Assembly (NCBI GenBank): GCA_027486155.1
Contig: JAIXPR010000102.1
Location: forward strand, 1 to 6,271
Length of the DNA stretch: 6,271 nt
Direction of reading: 5' to 3'
Source of the DNA: Pseudomonadota bacterium
GTDB taxonomy: Bacteria > Bdellovibrionota_C > UBA2361 > OMII01
Shown: in pieces, positions 1-5,439 of the stretch
How positions within the stretch are numbered: the first letter of the stretch is position 1
Layout of the letters: each line of letters begins with the position of its first letter
The notes under the pieces: generated by a model
Database searches by the model: none
The model's input: only the letters and a program-made list of their open reading frames with translations
What the model was told of the DNA's origin: nothing
Position numbers and translations under genes: made by a program

Positions 1-1
1 C

Positions 2-406
2 ACCGTGGGGGCATTCCAGCGGGCTTCCCAGCGCGAGGTGGCACCGACCAGCGCTCAGACCGCGCCGCTCGATAAAGCTCAGATTGGTGGACTCGAGATT
101 GTCCAGATATTCAATGAGCTCGGGGCGCTTGGAGGGGATACCGCTCAGCTGGAGGCTGTCGCCAGTGTGATTCGAGAACACGATGTCACCGCCTCGATAT
201 CTATACCGGTCAGTATGAAAAAAATCGACGTGACACAGAACACCGTCGAGGTGGCGGTTGCTCACCTAACGTCCTTGGAACGCTTCTTCACGGAGCGAGG
301 TGTTGGGGCTGGCTCCGTTGAATTTGTTCTCGGTGGTCCTGAGGCACGTGACGGTCGATTAGTGATTCGTTTTGAAGGGGAGGATCATGACAACTTTCCT
401 CTCTAA
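2..406 (+). CDS. MotB/OmpA-like protein, C-terminal part (5' truncated by window edge)
   Basis: The reading frame is open from the first bases, so the true start probably lies upstream. A GTG at 5 exists, but too little sequence precedes it to show a ribosome binding site. Residue numbers count from that GTG. The visible 133 residues begin with a polar Ala/Thr/Gln-rich linker (about 1-25). A region of beta-alpha-beta character follows (about 28-125): a strand around EIVQIF, a helix around 46-58, a strand ASISIPV, a helix ending in LERFFTERGV, and a final strand LVIRFEG. This order resembles the OmpA/MotB C-terminal domain, where a helix ending in a GV/GI turn precedes the last strands. The usual G-H-T-D and N-x-x-L-S-x-x-R-A peptidoglycan-binding signatures are not recognisable, so any anchoring role is doubtful. 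The gene overlaps the next MotB-like gene by 20 bases, which supports a shared stator function. The family call is inference from fold pattern and position. An unrelated periplasmic protein is possible. Confidence 0.55.
   Translation, partial: TVGAFQRASQREVAPTSAQTAPLDKAQIGGLEIVQIFNELGALGGDTAQLEAVASVIREHDVTASISIPVSMKKIDVTQNTVEVAVAHLTSLERFFTERGVGAGSVEFVLGGPEARDGRLVIRFEGEDHDNFPL
375..383 (+). promoter_or_regulatory. Ribosome binding site for the short MotB-like gene
   Basis: AAGGGGAGG lies within the end of the upstream gene and just before ATG 387. The AAGG part sits 8 bases from the ATG and the GGAG part 4 bases. This decides the start at 387 and implies translational coupling with the upstream gene. 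Confidence 0.6.
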
Positions 407-938
407 ACAACGGCAGCATGGTTCCGGTGAGGGACAGCCAGGTTCAGTAGTGTGGTTCATTAGCTTTGGCGATCTTTTGACACTGTTGCTCTGTTTTTTC
501 CTAGTTTTGACGCCTTGGCAACACCTCAAGCGATCTCCTGATGTACAGTCATTACGAGTGATTACTGGGGATTCTTTACCCAACAATCCATCTGGCACCA
601 CCTTTGCTTCTGATCCGGCTCTGAGGGGATCCGTCATTAAGCTGGAGCTTCCGCTGTTCGAGGGAACGTGGCACGCCGACGGAGATCGTTTGTCCTCCGG
701 TGCGCTGGTGAGTGACCTCCGGAGGTTAATGTCCGGCGGCGCTCGGGCGGACGTTCTTATATGCGCCTCACCTGAGGAGCGTGTTGGTATCATCCGGCAT
801 GTCGGCGAGGCGTTCGACGGCGGGCTTGGAAGTATTTCGAGTGTTCGATTTGTGGTTGTGGAAACGTGTGATGAGTCGGCGGTGCTTGCTCCCATAACAG
901 GGAGCGTTGTTGGCAGGATAAGAATTTTAGGGACCTAG
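387..938 (+). CDS. Short MotB-like flagellar stator protein with divergent periplasmic domain
   Basis: The 183-residue product has a cytoplasmic N-terminus and a single transmembrane helix at about 22-44. The segment WFISFGDLLTLLLCFFLVL matches the MotB pattern W-x-x-S/A-[FY]-x-D-[FL]-[ML]-T. Asp29 lies where MotB carries its essential ion-binding aspartate (Asp32 in E. coli MotB). The periplasmic part (about 83-181) has a strand/helix order like OmpA: LELPLFEG, then helix 104-116, strand ADVLICA, helix 130-143, and final strand VVGRIRIL. It lacks visible T-D and N-x-x-L-S-x-x-R motifs and is shorter than usual MotB (about 230-310 residues). ATG 387 was chosen over an in-frame TTG at 372 because a purine-rich AAGGGGAGG lies at 375-383. 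It overlaps the preceding gene by 20 bases and ends 7 bases before fliL. It probably acts as, or with, the B subunit of a MotA-type proton or sodium channel. A motA gene may lie upstream of the window, but this is unseen. Confidence 0.75.
   Translation: MTTFLSKQRQHGSGEGQPGSVVWFISFGDLLTLLLCFFLVLTPWQHLKRSPDVQSLRVITGDSLPNNPSGTTFASDPALRGSVIKLELPLFEGTWHADGDRLSSGALVSDLRRLMSGGARADVLICASPEERVGIIRHVGEAFDGGLGSISSVRFVVVETCDESAVLAPITGSVVGRIRILGT
592..608 (+). promoter_or_regulatory. Sigma-54-type -24/-12 element inside the MotB-like gene
   Basis: CTGGCACCACCTTTGCT matches the RpoN consensus YTGGCAC-N5-TTGCW at every specified base. The GG (594-595) and GC (606-607) are correctly spaced. If it is used, transcription would start near 619 and read into fliL, fliM and the rest of the operon. 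It lies wholly inside coding sequence (residues around SGTTFA of the MotB-like protein), so it may be coincidental. Sigma-54 control of flagellar genes and intragenic sigma-54 sites are both known in other bacteria. Confidence 0.4.
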
Positions 939-945
939 TCGAGAG

Positions 946-1491
946 ATGGCAGAGGAAGATAAAAAAGAGGCTCCAGAGTCGGAAACTTCTGCGGCGCCTT
1001 ATCGCAACAAGCGAGTCCTCATCGCCGCGGGCGGTATAGTCGCCTTGCTTATCACCGTTGGTATTCCAGCGGGATACTTTTTATTGAAGGATGAGCAAAA
1101 AGAGGTAGCTGAGGTTACCCCTGAAATGGCTCCAGAGCAGCAAAAACCTGAGGGGCATAATGATGGCGAGGACCTGTTTGAAGAGGGCGAGGAGCCTTTG
1201 GGTGCTATCATTCCGTTCGAGACATTCCTGGTAAACCTATCGGGTGGCAAATATATCCGTCTTCAAGCGCAGGTAGAATTCGAGACTCTTGATGTTCCTC
1301 GGCGTTTTTACACGCGCGCTGTCCCGATTCGCGACGGGATCATCTCCCTCTTAACGCAGATGACCGCGGAGAATCTTGAGACCAGCAAAGGCAAAGATAA
1401 ACTTAGAGCGGAGATTCGTTCCACGATTAATACCGCTCTTCGCAAGGAAGAGGTTCGTAGGGTCTATTTTACTCAGTTTGTAATCCAGTAG
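946..1491 (+). CDS. fliL: Flagellar basal body-associated protein FliL
   Basis: FliL is a single-pass inner-membrane protein of the basal body that surrounds or supports the stator units and affects motor torque. The 181-residue product has a charged, acidic N-terminus (1-20), one transmembrane helix at about 24-47, and an acidic Glu/Pro-rich linker (about 48-85). The conserved periplasmic domain follows (about 88-181): a strand around PFETFLVNL, then YIRLQAQVEFE, then the helix RDGIISLLTQMT. It ends with the family-typical RAEIRSTINTAL and VYFTQFVIQ. The length is normal for the family. The ATG at 946 is 7 bases after the MotB-like stop, and its ribosome site is weak: GAGAG abuts the start and AGGGA at 929-933 is rather far. 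Its place between a MotB-like gene and fliM matches its stator role and a common fliL-fliM-fliN gene order. Confidence 0.95.
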   Translation: MAEEDKKEAPESETSAAPYRNKRVLIAAGGIVALLITVGIPAGYFLLKDEQKEVAEVTPEMAPEQQKPEGHNDGEDLFEEGEEPLGAIIPFETFLVNLSGGKYIRLQAQVEFETLDVPRRFYTRAVPIRDGIISLLTQMTAENLETSKGKDKLRAEIRSTINTALRKEEVRRVYFTQFVIQ

Positions 1492-1493
1492 GG
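1490..1493 (+). promoter_or_regulatory. Ribosome binding site for fliM overlapping the fliL stop
   Basis: AGGG overlaps the last two bases of the fliL stop codon and sits 5 bases before ATG 1499. It favours that ATG over the in-frame GTG at 1493, and the product then begins with the conserved FliM N-terminus. The arrangement suggests fliL-fliM translational coupling. Confidence 0.6.
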
Positions 1494-1498
1494 TGACT

Positions 1499-2527
1499 AT
1501 GAGCGAGGTTCTAAGCCAAGAAGAGATCAACACACTGCTCAAAGGTCTCTCGGAGGGAGAGATTGAGGAGGGGACCGTTGAGGCACAGACCCCGGGGCAA
1601 AATGTGCGGAAATTTGACCTCGCCAGTCAGGAGCGCATAGTTCGTGGTCGAATGCCGACCATGGAGATGATCCATGATCGCTTTTCGAGGCAATTTCGAA
1701 CCTCCCTCAGTAAGTTTCTCGGACGAAGCTGCTTCACGAATGTTGGCAAAATCGAGATGGTCAAGTTCGGTGCTTTCCTCAAAAAGCTACCCCTTCCGTC
1801 ATCTCTTCACATCATGAAGATGGCCCCATTGTCGGGGCAGGCGTTGCTCGTTGTCTCGGCTCCCCTTGTGTTTAGTGTCATCGATGGTCTTTTCGGGGGA
1901 CGTGGCACAACGCGTGTTAAGGTGGAGGGACGTGAGTATACCTCGATTGAGACCTCGCTTATTGGGAAAGTAGTTGGGCTCGCGATAGAGGTCCTCAATG
2001 AAGCGTGGAATCCCGTACACCCGATTGAGTTTCAGTTCCTCCGATCAGAGTTTAACCCGTTCGCCGTGACCATCGCGCCACCTTCGGATGTTGTGGTGGT
2101 CGTCACAGTCGAGGTGGAGTTTGAGCAGGAGTGCACTACGCTCTCAATATGTATGCCGTACTCGACCCTTGAGCCGATTAAATCGAAGCTCTCCACTTCG
2201 GTACAAAGCAATCGCCTTGAGGTGGACAGCGCGTTGTCTCGACGGATGCAGACCAACATTAAGGAAACGGTCTGTGAGGTGAGCGTTCAGCTCGCACGCG
2301 GATCGGTAAAACTAAAAGATCTGTTGAAGTTGGACGTAGGAGATGTTTTGAGTCTTGAGACGATGCCACACGAAGAGGCTCGGATCATGGTTGAGGGCAC
2401 TCCCAAGTTATACGGCCACGTTGGCTCCTTACACGGTAGCAGAGCCGTGCAAATAAGCCGCGCTATTCCAAAAGTAGATCTGATAAACATTAGAAATAAA
2501 GAGGAGATGATTCGCCATGGCAGATAA
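1499..2527 (+). CDS. fliM: Flagellar motor switch protein FliM
   Basis: FliM forms the middle of the cytoplasmic C-ring. It binds CheY-P at its N-terminus, FliG through its middle domain and FliN through its C-terminus, and so sets rotation direction. The 342-residue product starts with MSEVLSQEEINTLL, close to the conserved LSQxEIDALL CheY-binding peptide, then a flexible acidic linker (about 16-35). The middle CheC-like domain (about 40-250) has the typical FDLASQERIVRG and HDRFSRQFRTSLS stretches and the LFGGRG motif at 131-136, matching the GGxG FliG-contact loop. The C-terminal SpoA domain (about 255-325) includes LKDLLKLDVGDVL. The length is normal for FliM. The start at 1499 gives the conserved N-terminus and has AGGG 5 bases upstream. 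The stop overlaps fliN by 11 bases, consistent with coupled synthesis of ring partners. No motif appears to be missing. Confidence 0.97.
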   Translation: MSEVLSQEEINTLLKGLSEGEIEEGTVEAQTPGQNVRKFDLASQERIVRGRMPTMEMIHDRFSRQFRTSLSKFLGRSCFTNVGKIEMVKFGAFLKKLPLPSSLHIMKMAPLSGQALLVVSAPLVFSVIDGLFGGRGTTRVKVEGREYTSIETSLIGKVVGLAIEVLNEAWNPVHPIEFQFLRSEFNPFAVTIAPPSDVVVVVTVEVEFEQECTTLSICMPYSTLEPIKSKLSTSVQSNRLEVDSALSRRMQTNIKETVCEVSVQLARGSVKLKDLLKLDVGDVLSLETMPHEEARIMVEGTPKLYGHVGSLHGSRAVQISRAIPKVDLINIRNKEEMIRHGR

Positions 2528-2912
2528 TGAGATCGAGCAAGGACTAGAAGGTGTCGCTGCCGCCGCTGGTGAAGTCGCCGAGGCCGCTGCCGCGGCAGCT
2601 ACCGCGACGGGTGCCGCCCCCGCGCAGGCCGCGGCGCCTAGGAAACAGAATCCGAGAACTCTTGAGTTTCTCATGGATGTCTCTCTACAGGTATCGGTTG
2701 AGGTAGGTCGGGCGCGCATGACCATTAATGACTTACTCCAAATGGGAGCCGGTTCTGTTGTGGAGCTTGAAAAGCTCGCTGGAGAGCCGCTTGATATTTT
2801 CATCAACGGCAAACCGGTCGCTCGAGGAGAGGCGGTTATCGTTAATGATAAATTCGGTGTGCGGCTCACGGATATTATCTCGCCGGAAGAGCGGGTAGAG
2901 GGTATCGCCTAA
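2517..2912 (+). CDS. fliN: Flagellar motor switch protein FliN
   Basis: FliN forms the bottom of the C-ring with FliM and helps dock the export ATPase complex. The 131-residue product has a short acidic start and then an Ala-rich low-complexity linker (about 13-40, nearly all Ala with Gly, Thr, Glu and Pro). The conserved SpoA domain occupies about 48-122, with the recognisable LEFLMDVSLQVSVEVGRA, a DLLQMGAGSVVEL stretch, GEPLDIFINGKPVARGE and VNDKFGVRLTDI. ATG 2517 overlaps the end of fliM by 11 bases. A purine-rich GAGGAG at 2501-2506 lies 10 bases upstream, inside fliM. An ATG at 2507 is in the fliM frame and is not a start here. The domain is full length with all hallmark residues, so the call is firm. 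The Ala linker is longer than in many FliN proteins but lies in a region that normally varies. Confidence 0.97.
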   Translation: MADNEIEQGLEGVAAAAGEVAEAAAAAATATGAAPAQAAAPRKQNPRTLEFLMDVSLQVSVEVGRARMTINDLLQMGAGSVVELEKLAGEPLDIFINGKPVARGEAVIVNDKFGVRLTDIISPEERVEGIA

Positions 2913-2929
2913 AGGATGTGGTGGGTGTC

Positions 2930-3391
2930 ATGAAGACGCGTTGTTGGTGGTGTGTTGTGAGTCTCTTTATGGCACTGAGTGTGCTTACTCCTCGGGTAGA
3001 GGTGCGCGCTGACGATCCGCAGGGACGCGCCTGGAGCGCTCCAGCGGGTCAGGGAAGCCCGACGGTTGACTCCTTTAACGCCCAGAGTTCGGTTCTGCGG
3101 ATGGTAGGGGGCCTCCTTCTTTGTTTCGGCGTGCTTGGCTTTGGAGTTCATGCCTACAAGAAGTACGTCCTTCCTCGTTCGTTAAGCTCACAACGTCGCT
3201 TGCAGGTTGTTGAGCGCCTTCAACTTTCTCAAAAGAACGCCCTTGTTTTGGTTAAGCTGGATGGCAAGGAGTTCCTGATGGCGACTGGCTCCGATTCAAG
3301 TCGGCTGGTTCCACTATCCTCGCATGCTAACGATCTCTTTGAGGAAACGCTCTCTTCGGCCTGCGATGAAGTAGGTGAATACAATGCTTAG
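2930..3391 (+). CDS. fliO: Flagellar biosynthesis protein FliO
   Basis: FliO is a bitopic membrane protein that helps FliP assemble into the export gate and is not itself part of the mature channel. The 153-residue product begins with a likely signal peptide (MKTRC, a hydrophobic stretch to about 20, then RVEVRA before DD, a plausible cleavage site near 27). A Gly/Pro/Ser-rich periplasmic segment follows (about 28-54), then a transmembrane helix (about 56-76) ending at AYKKY. The cytoplasmic FliO domain (about 88-135) has the typical RLQVVERLQLSQKNALVLVK then GKEFLMATG pattern. Low overall conservation is normal for FliO, so position between fliN and fliP adds much of the certainty. The start is uncertain: GTG codons at 2918 and 2921 are in frame, but ATG 2930 is preferred. 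AAAGGA at 2911-2916 is 13 bases from it, somewhat long. The end overlaps fliP by 8 bases. Confidence 0.88.
   Translation: MKTRCWWCVVSLFMALSVLTPRVEVRADDPQGRAWSAPAGQGSPTVDSFNAQSSVLRMVGGLLLCFGVLGFGVHAYKKYVLPRSLSSQRRLQVVERLQLSQKNALVLVKLDGKEFLMATGSDSSRLVPLSSHANDLFEETLSSACDEVGEYNA
2969..2985 (+). promoter_or_regulatory. Weak sigma-54-like element within fliO
   Basis: ATGGCACTGAGTGTGCT has TGGCAC and, at the right spacing, GTGCT in place of TTGCT. The key GG (2971-2972) and GC (2983-2984) are kept. It is one mismatch from consensus at a less critical base, lies inside the fliO signal-peptide region, and could be coincidental. If active, it would start transcription near 2996 toward fliP, fliQ and fliR. 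Confidence 0.2.
3373..3375 (+). promoter_or_regulatory. Ribosome binding site for fliP inside fliO
   Basis: AGG within GTAGGTG lies 8 bases before ATG 3384. It favours that start over GTG 3375, which overlaps the AGG itself, and over ATG 3393. fliP would then begin 8 bases before fliO ends. Confidence 0.5.
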
Positions 3392-4157
3392 GATGGTTTT
3401 CACTGTTATCCATCTCGGGGCATTAATCGCCATGGCCGTCCTCGCCTCGACCGAGGCGATGGCCCAACAAGCTCCGCTGCCTGATCTCTCCATATCGGTG
3501 GGTGGAAGCGAGCTCGCGGGAGGCGGTAGTGTTGCGAGCAGCCTCAAGATCGTACTCTTGCTCACGGTGATGTCATTCGCTCCGGCGATGATCCTCTGCA
3601 TGACGTGCTTTACCCGGATTGCGGTCGTCCTAGGAATGACCCGAACTGCTCTCGGTACGGCGACACTCCCCCCCAATACCGTTATTACCGGACTCGCGCT
3701 CTTTTTGACCCTGGCGATTATGGGCCCTGTTTTCGAAAAGAGTTACGACCAGGGGATCAAGCCATATCTCGACGGGCAGATGGCTCAGGATGAGGCGATC
3801 ACGAAGACCCTAGGACCGCTCAAAGAGTTTCTCGTTAAGCATTCACGTGAGAAAGACCTGGCGTTATTCCTTCAGATAACCCGTTCCGAACAGCCCAAAG
3901 ACCCGGCCGACGTTCCATTCTTTGTCGCCGTTCCCGGGTTTGTGTTGAGCGAATTGAACGCCGCCTTTCAGATTGGATTCCTCATCGCGTTGCCGTTTCT
4001 TGTGCTCGACATGGTGGTTTCATCGGTACTGACATCGATGAGTATGATCACGCTTCCGCCGGTGGTCATCTCGTTGCCTCTCAAGCTCATGTTGTTTGTG
4101 ATCGTTGATGGATGGCACTTGATCATTAGCTCTTTGGTGAAGACGTATAAGGTATAA
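3384..4157 (+). CDS. fliP: Flagellar type III export gate protein FliP
   Basis: FliP is the main subunit of the flagellar export gate: five copies with FliQ and FliR make the membrane pore for rod, hook and filament proteins. The 257-residue product has a likely signal peptide (hydrophobic core to about 20, AMA before QQ near 27), as in many FliP proteins. The first membrane segments follow (about 54-84) with SFAPAMIL and FTRIAVVLG, then ALGTATLPPN and TGLALFLTLAIMGPVFE (about 102-118). A periplasmic/loop region with the typical PLKEFL and DLALFL occupies about 130-170. The C-terminal hydrophobic part (about 180-255) has VPGFVLSELNAAFQIGF, PFLVLDMVVSSVLTSM, PPVVISLPLKLMLFVIVDGW. These are strong FliP signatures. 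ATG 3384 was chosen because AGG is 8 bases upstream. It overlaps fliO by 8 bases and lies 13 bases before fliQ. A Cys-Met-Thr-Cys run (72-75) is slightly unusual. Confidence 0.97.
   Translation: MLRMVFTVIHLGALIAMAVLASTEAMAQQAPLPDLSISVGGSELAGGGSVASSLKIVLLLTVMSFAPAMILCMTCFTRIAVVLGMTRTALGTATLPPNTVITGLALFLTLAIMGPVFEKSYDQGIKPYLDGQMAQDEAITKTLGPLKEFLVKHSREKDLALFLQITRSEQPKDPADVPFFVAVPGFVLSELNAAFQIGFLIALPFLVLDMVVSSVLTSMSMITLPPVVISLPLKLMLFVIVDGWHLIISSLVKTYKV
3442..3459 (+). repeat. Perfect inverted repeat in the fliP signal-peptide region
   Basis: TCGCCTCG and CGAGGCGA are exact 8-base reverse complements separated by AC. As RNA this could form a 7-base-pair stem with a GACC-type loop, about 60 bases into fliP. 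It lies in coding sequence (residues around ASTEA) and no T-run follows, so it is not a terminator. A regulatory or slowing effect is speculation. Confidence 0.5.
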
Positions 4158-4158
4158 C

Positions 4159-4163
4159 GGAGG
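4159..4163 (+). promoter_or_regulatory. Strong ribosome binding site for fliQ
   Basis: GGAGG lies 7 bases before ATG 4171, a near-ideal Shine-Dalgarno and spacing. It begins one base after the fliP stop and is the best such site in the window. Confidence 0.7.
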
Positions 4164-4170
4164 AACCGCT

Positions 4171-4443
4171 ATGAACATTGATGACTACCTCCGTTTAGGG
4201 CAGATCAGTATTGAGACCGCGCTCTACACATGCGCGCCGATTCTCGGGTTTGGATTGGTGGCTGGATTGCTTGTCAGTATATTCCAGGCCGCGACTCAGA
4301 TTAATGATCCCGCGCTAGCGTTTATACCCAAGATTGGGGCCGCCATCGTGGGAATGGTACTGTTCGGACACTTCATGGTGAATCGAATCGCGGGGTTCAC
4401 GATCTTTGTGTACAGCCAGATCGCTAATATAGCTCCCAACTAG
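4171..4443 (+). CDS. fliQ: Flagellar type III export gate protein FliQ
   Basis: FliQ is the small helical-hairpin subunit of the FliP/FliQ/FliR gate, where several copies close around the pore entrance. The 90-residue product, the usual size for FliQ, has two transmembrane segments (about 17-38 and 55-80). The loop between them carries QAATQINDPALAFIPKIG, matching the conserved QAATQIN then TLxFxPK family pattern. An ideal GGAGG ribosome site supports the start. Two in-frame stop codons, TAG TAG, close the gene. It sits 13 bases after fliP and 17 before fliR, in the usual order. Confidence 0.97.
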   Translation: MNIDDYLRLGQISIETALYTCAPILGFGLVAGLLVSIFQAATQINDPALAFIPKIGAAIVGMVLFGHFMVNRIAGFTIFVYSQIANIAPN

Positions 4444-4446
4444 TAG

Positions 4447-4451
4447 AGAGG
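4447..4451 (+). promoter_or_regulatory. Ribosome binding site for fliR
   Basis: AGAGG lies 9 bases before GTG 4461. It supports the GTG start for fliR. Confidence 0.5.
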
Positions 4452-4460
4452 CACTAGCTC

Positions 4461-5252
4461 GTGGACGCTGAGTCACTTCACACGGTTCCGCACCTTTTGC
4501 TTGAGCGTCTCGACGTTGGGTGGACGTTTATCCTCTTACTTATGCGTCACGTTACCTTTTTGATGCTGGTGCCGGGCATCGGCGGTGGACTGAGTGGGGT
4601 CGCCTTGCGTTATCCGGCGGCGATCGTCTTTACCTTCGCGGCTTTCCGAATGGAAGGGGTCGTTCCCGTACCCGCGGACATGTTCACCATGGGATTACAA
4701 CTTTTCGCTGAGATGATTCTTGGGGCAGTCATCGGCATGATTCCCATTCTTATCGTTTCCGGCGCTCAAACCGCGGGTCATGTGGCGAGCGGAACGATGG
4801 GGTTAAATGGCGCCCAGCTCATCGACCCCACAACTCAGGCGTCATTGCCTGACCTGGCTCGAATCTATAGTGATATCGCCATACTGATCTTTCTCCTGGT
4901 AGGGGGACACCATGTCGCGGTGTACCAGCTCGCTGGCCTCGAATCCACCATTCGCCCGGGAAGTTTCATCCTCAGCGCGCAGGGAATGAGCACCTTAATT
5001 GACCAGAGCGCCGCTATATTTCACATCGGGGTGATGATCGCCGCTCCCGTTATTGTGGCGCTGTTGCTCACGAATTTTGTGCTCGCGGTCATCTCCAAAG
5101 CAGTTCCTACCGTGAACATCTTCATTATTAGCTTTCCGCTCACGGTGGCAGTTGGTCTTGGAATATCGGTGGTAGCTCTGCCCGAGGTGGGGCACTATCT
5201 CGCGCGTCAATTTACGCGTCTGGAGCCGTTGTTCAGCGCGGTTGTCAGCTGA
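4461..5252 (+). CDS. fliR: Flagellar type III export gate protein FliR
   Basis: FliR is the single-copy gate subunit that caps the FliP ring and contacts FlhB. The 263-residue product is hydrophobic, with about five to six membrane segments. The first (about 20-39) ends in a LVPGIGGG stretch and is followed by VALRYPAAIVFTFAAF. A family-typical region (about 80-125) has EMILGAVIGM, then AGHVASGTMGLNGAQLIDPTTQ. IFLLVGGHHVAVYQL (about 143-157) matches the conserved GH helix, and PTVNIFIISFPLTVAVGLGI (216-235) matches the conserved NVF and FPL motif. The length is normal. The GTG start is supported by AGAGG 9 bases upstream. The gene ends at 5252, and a gap of 187 bases follows before flhB, unlike the tight packing upstream. 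Confidence 0.96.
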   Translation: MDAESLHTVPHLLLERLDVGWTFILLLMRHVTFLMLVPGIGGGLSGVALRYPAAIVFTFAAFRMEGVVPVPADMFTMGLQLFAEMILGAVIGMIPILIVSGAQTAGHVASGTMGLNGAQLIDPTTQASLPDLARIYSDIAILIFLLVGGHHVAVYQLAGLESTIRPGSFILSAQGMSTLIDQSAAIFHIGVMIAAPVIVALLLTNFVLAVISKAVPTVNIFIISFPLTVAVGLGISVVALPEVGHYLARQFTRLEPLFSAVVS

Positions 5253-5343
5253 GACTCGATTGACACCGCGTGGCGCCGACGGGAGCTGGCGGAACTCTGA
5301 CACTTCAACCTAGCTAACTACCCACAAACACATGAAAAGCCGG

Positions 5344-5360
5344 TGGCATGTCTCTTGCCT
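5344..5360 (+). promoter_or_regulatory. Sigma-54-type -24/-12 promoter upstream of flhB
   Basis: TGGCATGTCTCTTGCCT matches TGGCAC-N5-TTGC with one change in the -24 box (C to T) and correct spacing of the GG (5345-5346) and GC (5357-5358). It lies in non-coding DNA 80 bases upstream of the flhB start and would begin transcription near 5370. Flagellar genes commonly use sigma-54 with an FleQ/FlrC-type activator. The activator site is not identified here. Confidence 0.6.
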
Positions 5361-5377
5361 AGTCTTTTCGTGGAGCA

Positions 5378-5418
5378 GTGCGTGTCAAACGCCTGTCGAT
5401 CCACCGTTTATGACGCAC
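5378..5418 (+). promoter_or_regulatory. Possible stem-loop in the flhB leader
   Basis: GTGCGT (5378-5383) pairs with ACGCAC (5413-5418), and AAACG (5387-5391) pairs inside it with CGTTT (5405-5409), leaving a 3-by-3 internal loop. The start codon follows 22 bases later. This may affect flhB translation or be chance. No T-run follows, so a terminator is unlikely. Confidence 0.3.
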
Positions 5419-5439
5419 GTGTACTCGAGATAGCGCAGG

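Larger units (their letters stand above)
5253..5439. other. fliR-flhB intergenic region
   Basis: This is the only long gap in the operon (187 bases). It holds a sigma-54-like promoter (5344-5360) and a possible stem-loop in the resulting leader (5378-5418). I see no clear terminator: no stem followed by a T-run. A TTGACA at 5260-5265 has no matching -10. A 33-codon frame from 5332 to 5433 has no ribosome site and crosses the promoter, so I do not call it. The gap makes flhB a likely separate transcription unit. Confidence 0.7.

Noticed and set aside
359..895. Long minus-strand open frame opposite the MotB-like gene
   Set aside because: It mirrors the real coding strand, gives a low-complexity Ser/Arg/Pro-rich product with no family signature, and has no ribosome site.
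1905..1920. TGGCAC as a sigma-54 -24 box inside fliM
   Set aside because: No TTGC-like -12 element lies at the required spacing. Other TGGCAC copies near 41, 669 and 4123 fail for the same reason.
2429..2869. Minus-strand open frame opposite fliM/fliN
   Set aside because: Its Ala/Ser-rich stretch is the antisense of the FliN Ala linker, and the opposite strand clearly encodes FliN.
5260..5290. TTGACA as a sigma-70 -35 box after fliR
   Set aside because: No -10-like hexamer occurs at 16-18 bases downstream, where the sequence is GC-rich.
5243..5300. Terminator after fliR
   Set aside because: Only short 4-5 base complementary segments (such as TGTCA/TGACA) are present and no T-run follows.
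5332..5433. 33-codon frame starting ATG AAA AGC in the fliR-flhB gap
   Set aside because: It has no Shine-Dalgarno, overlaps the sigma-54-like promoter and predicted transcript start, and has no recognisable product.
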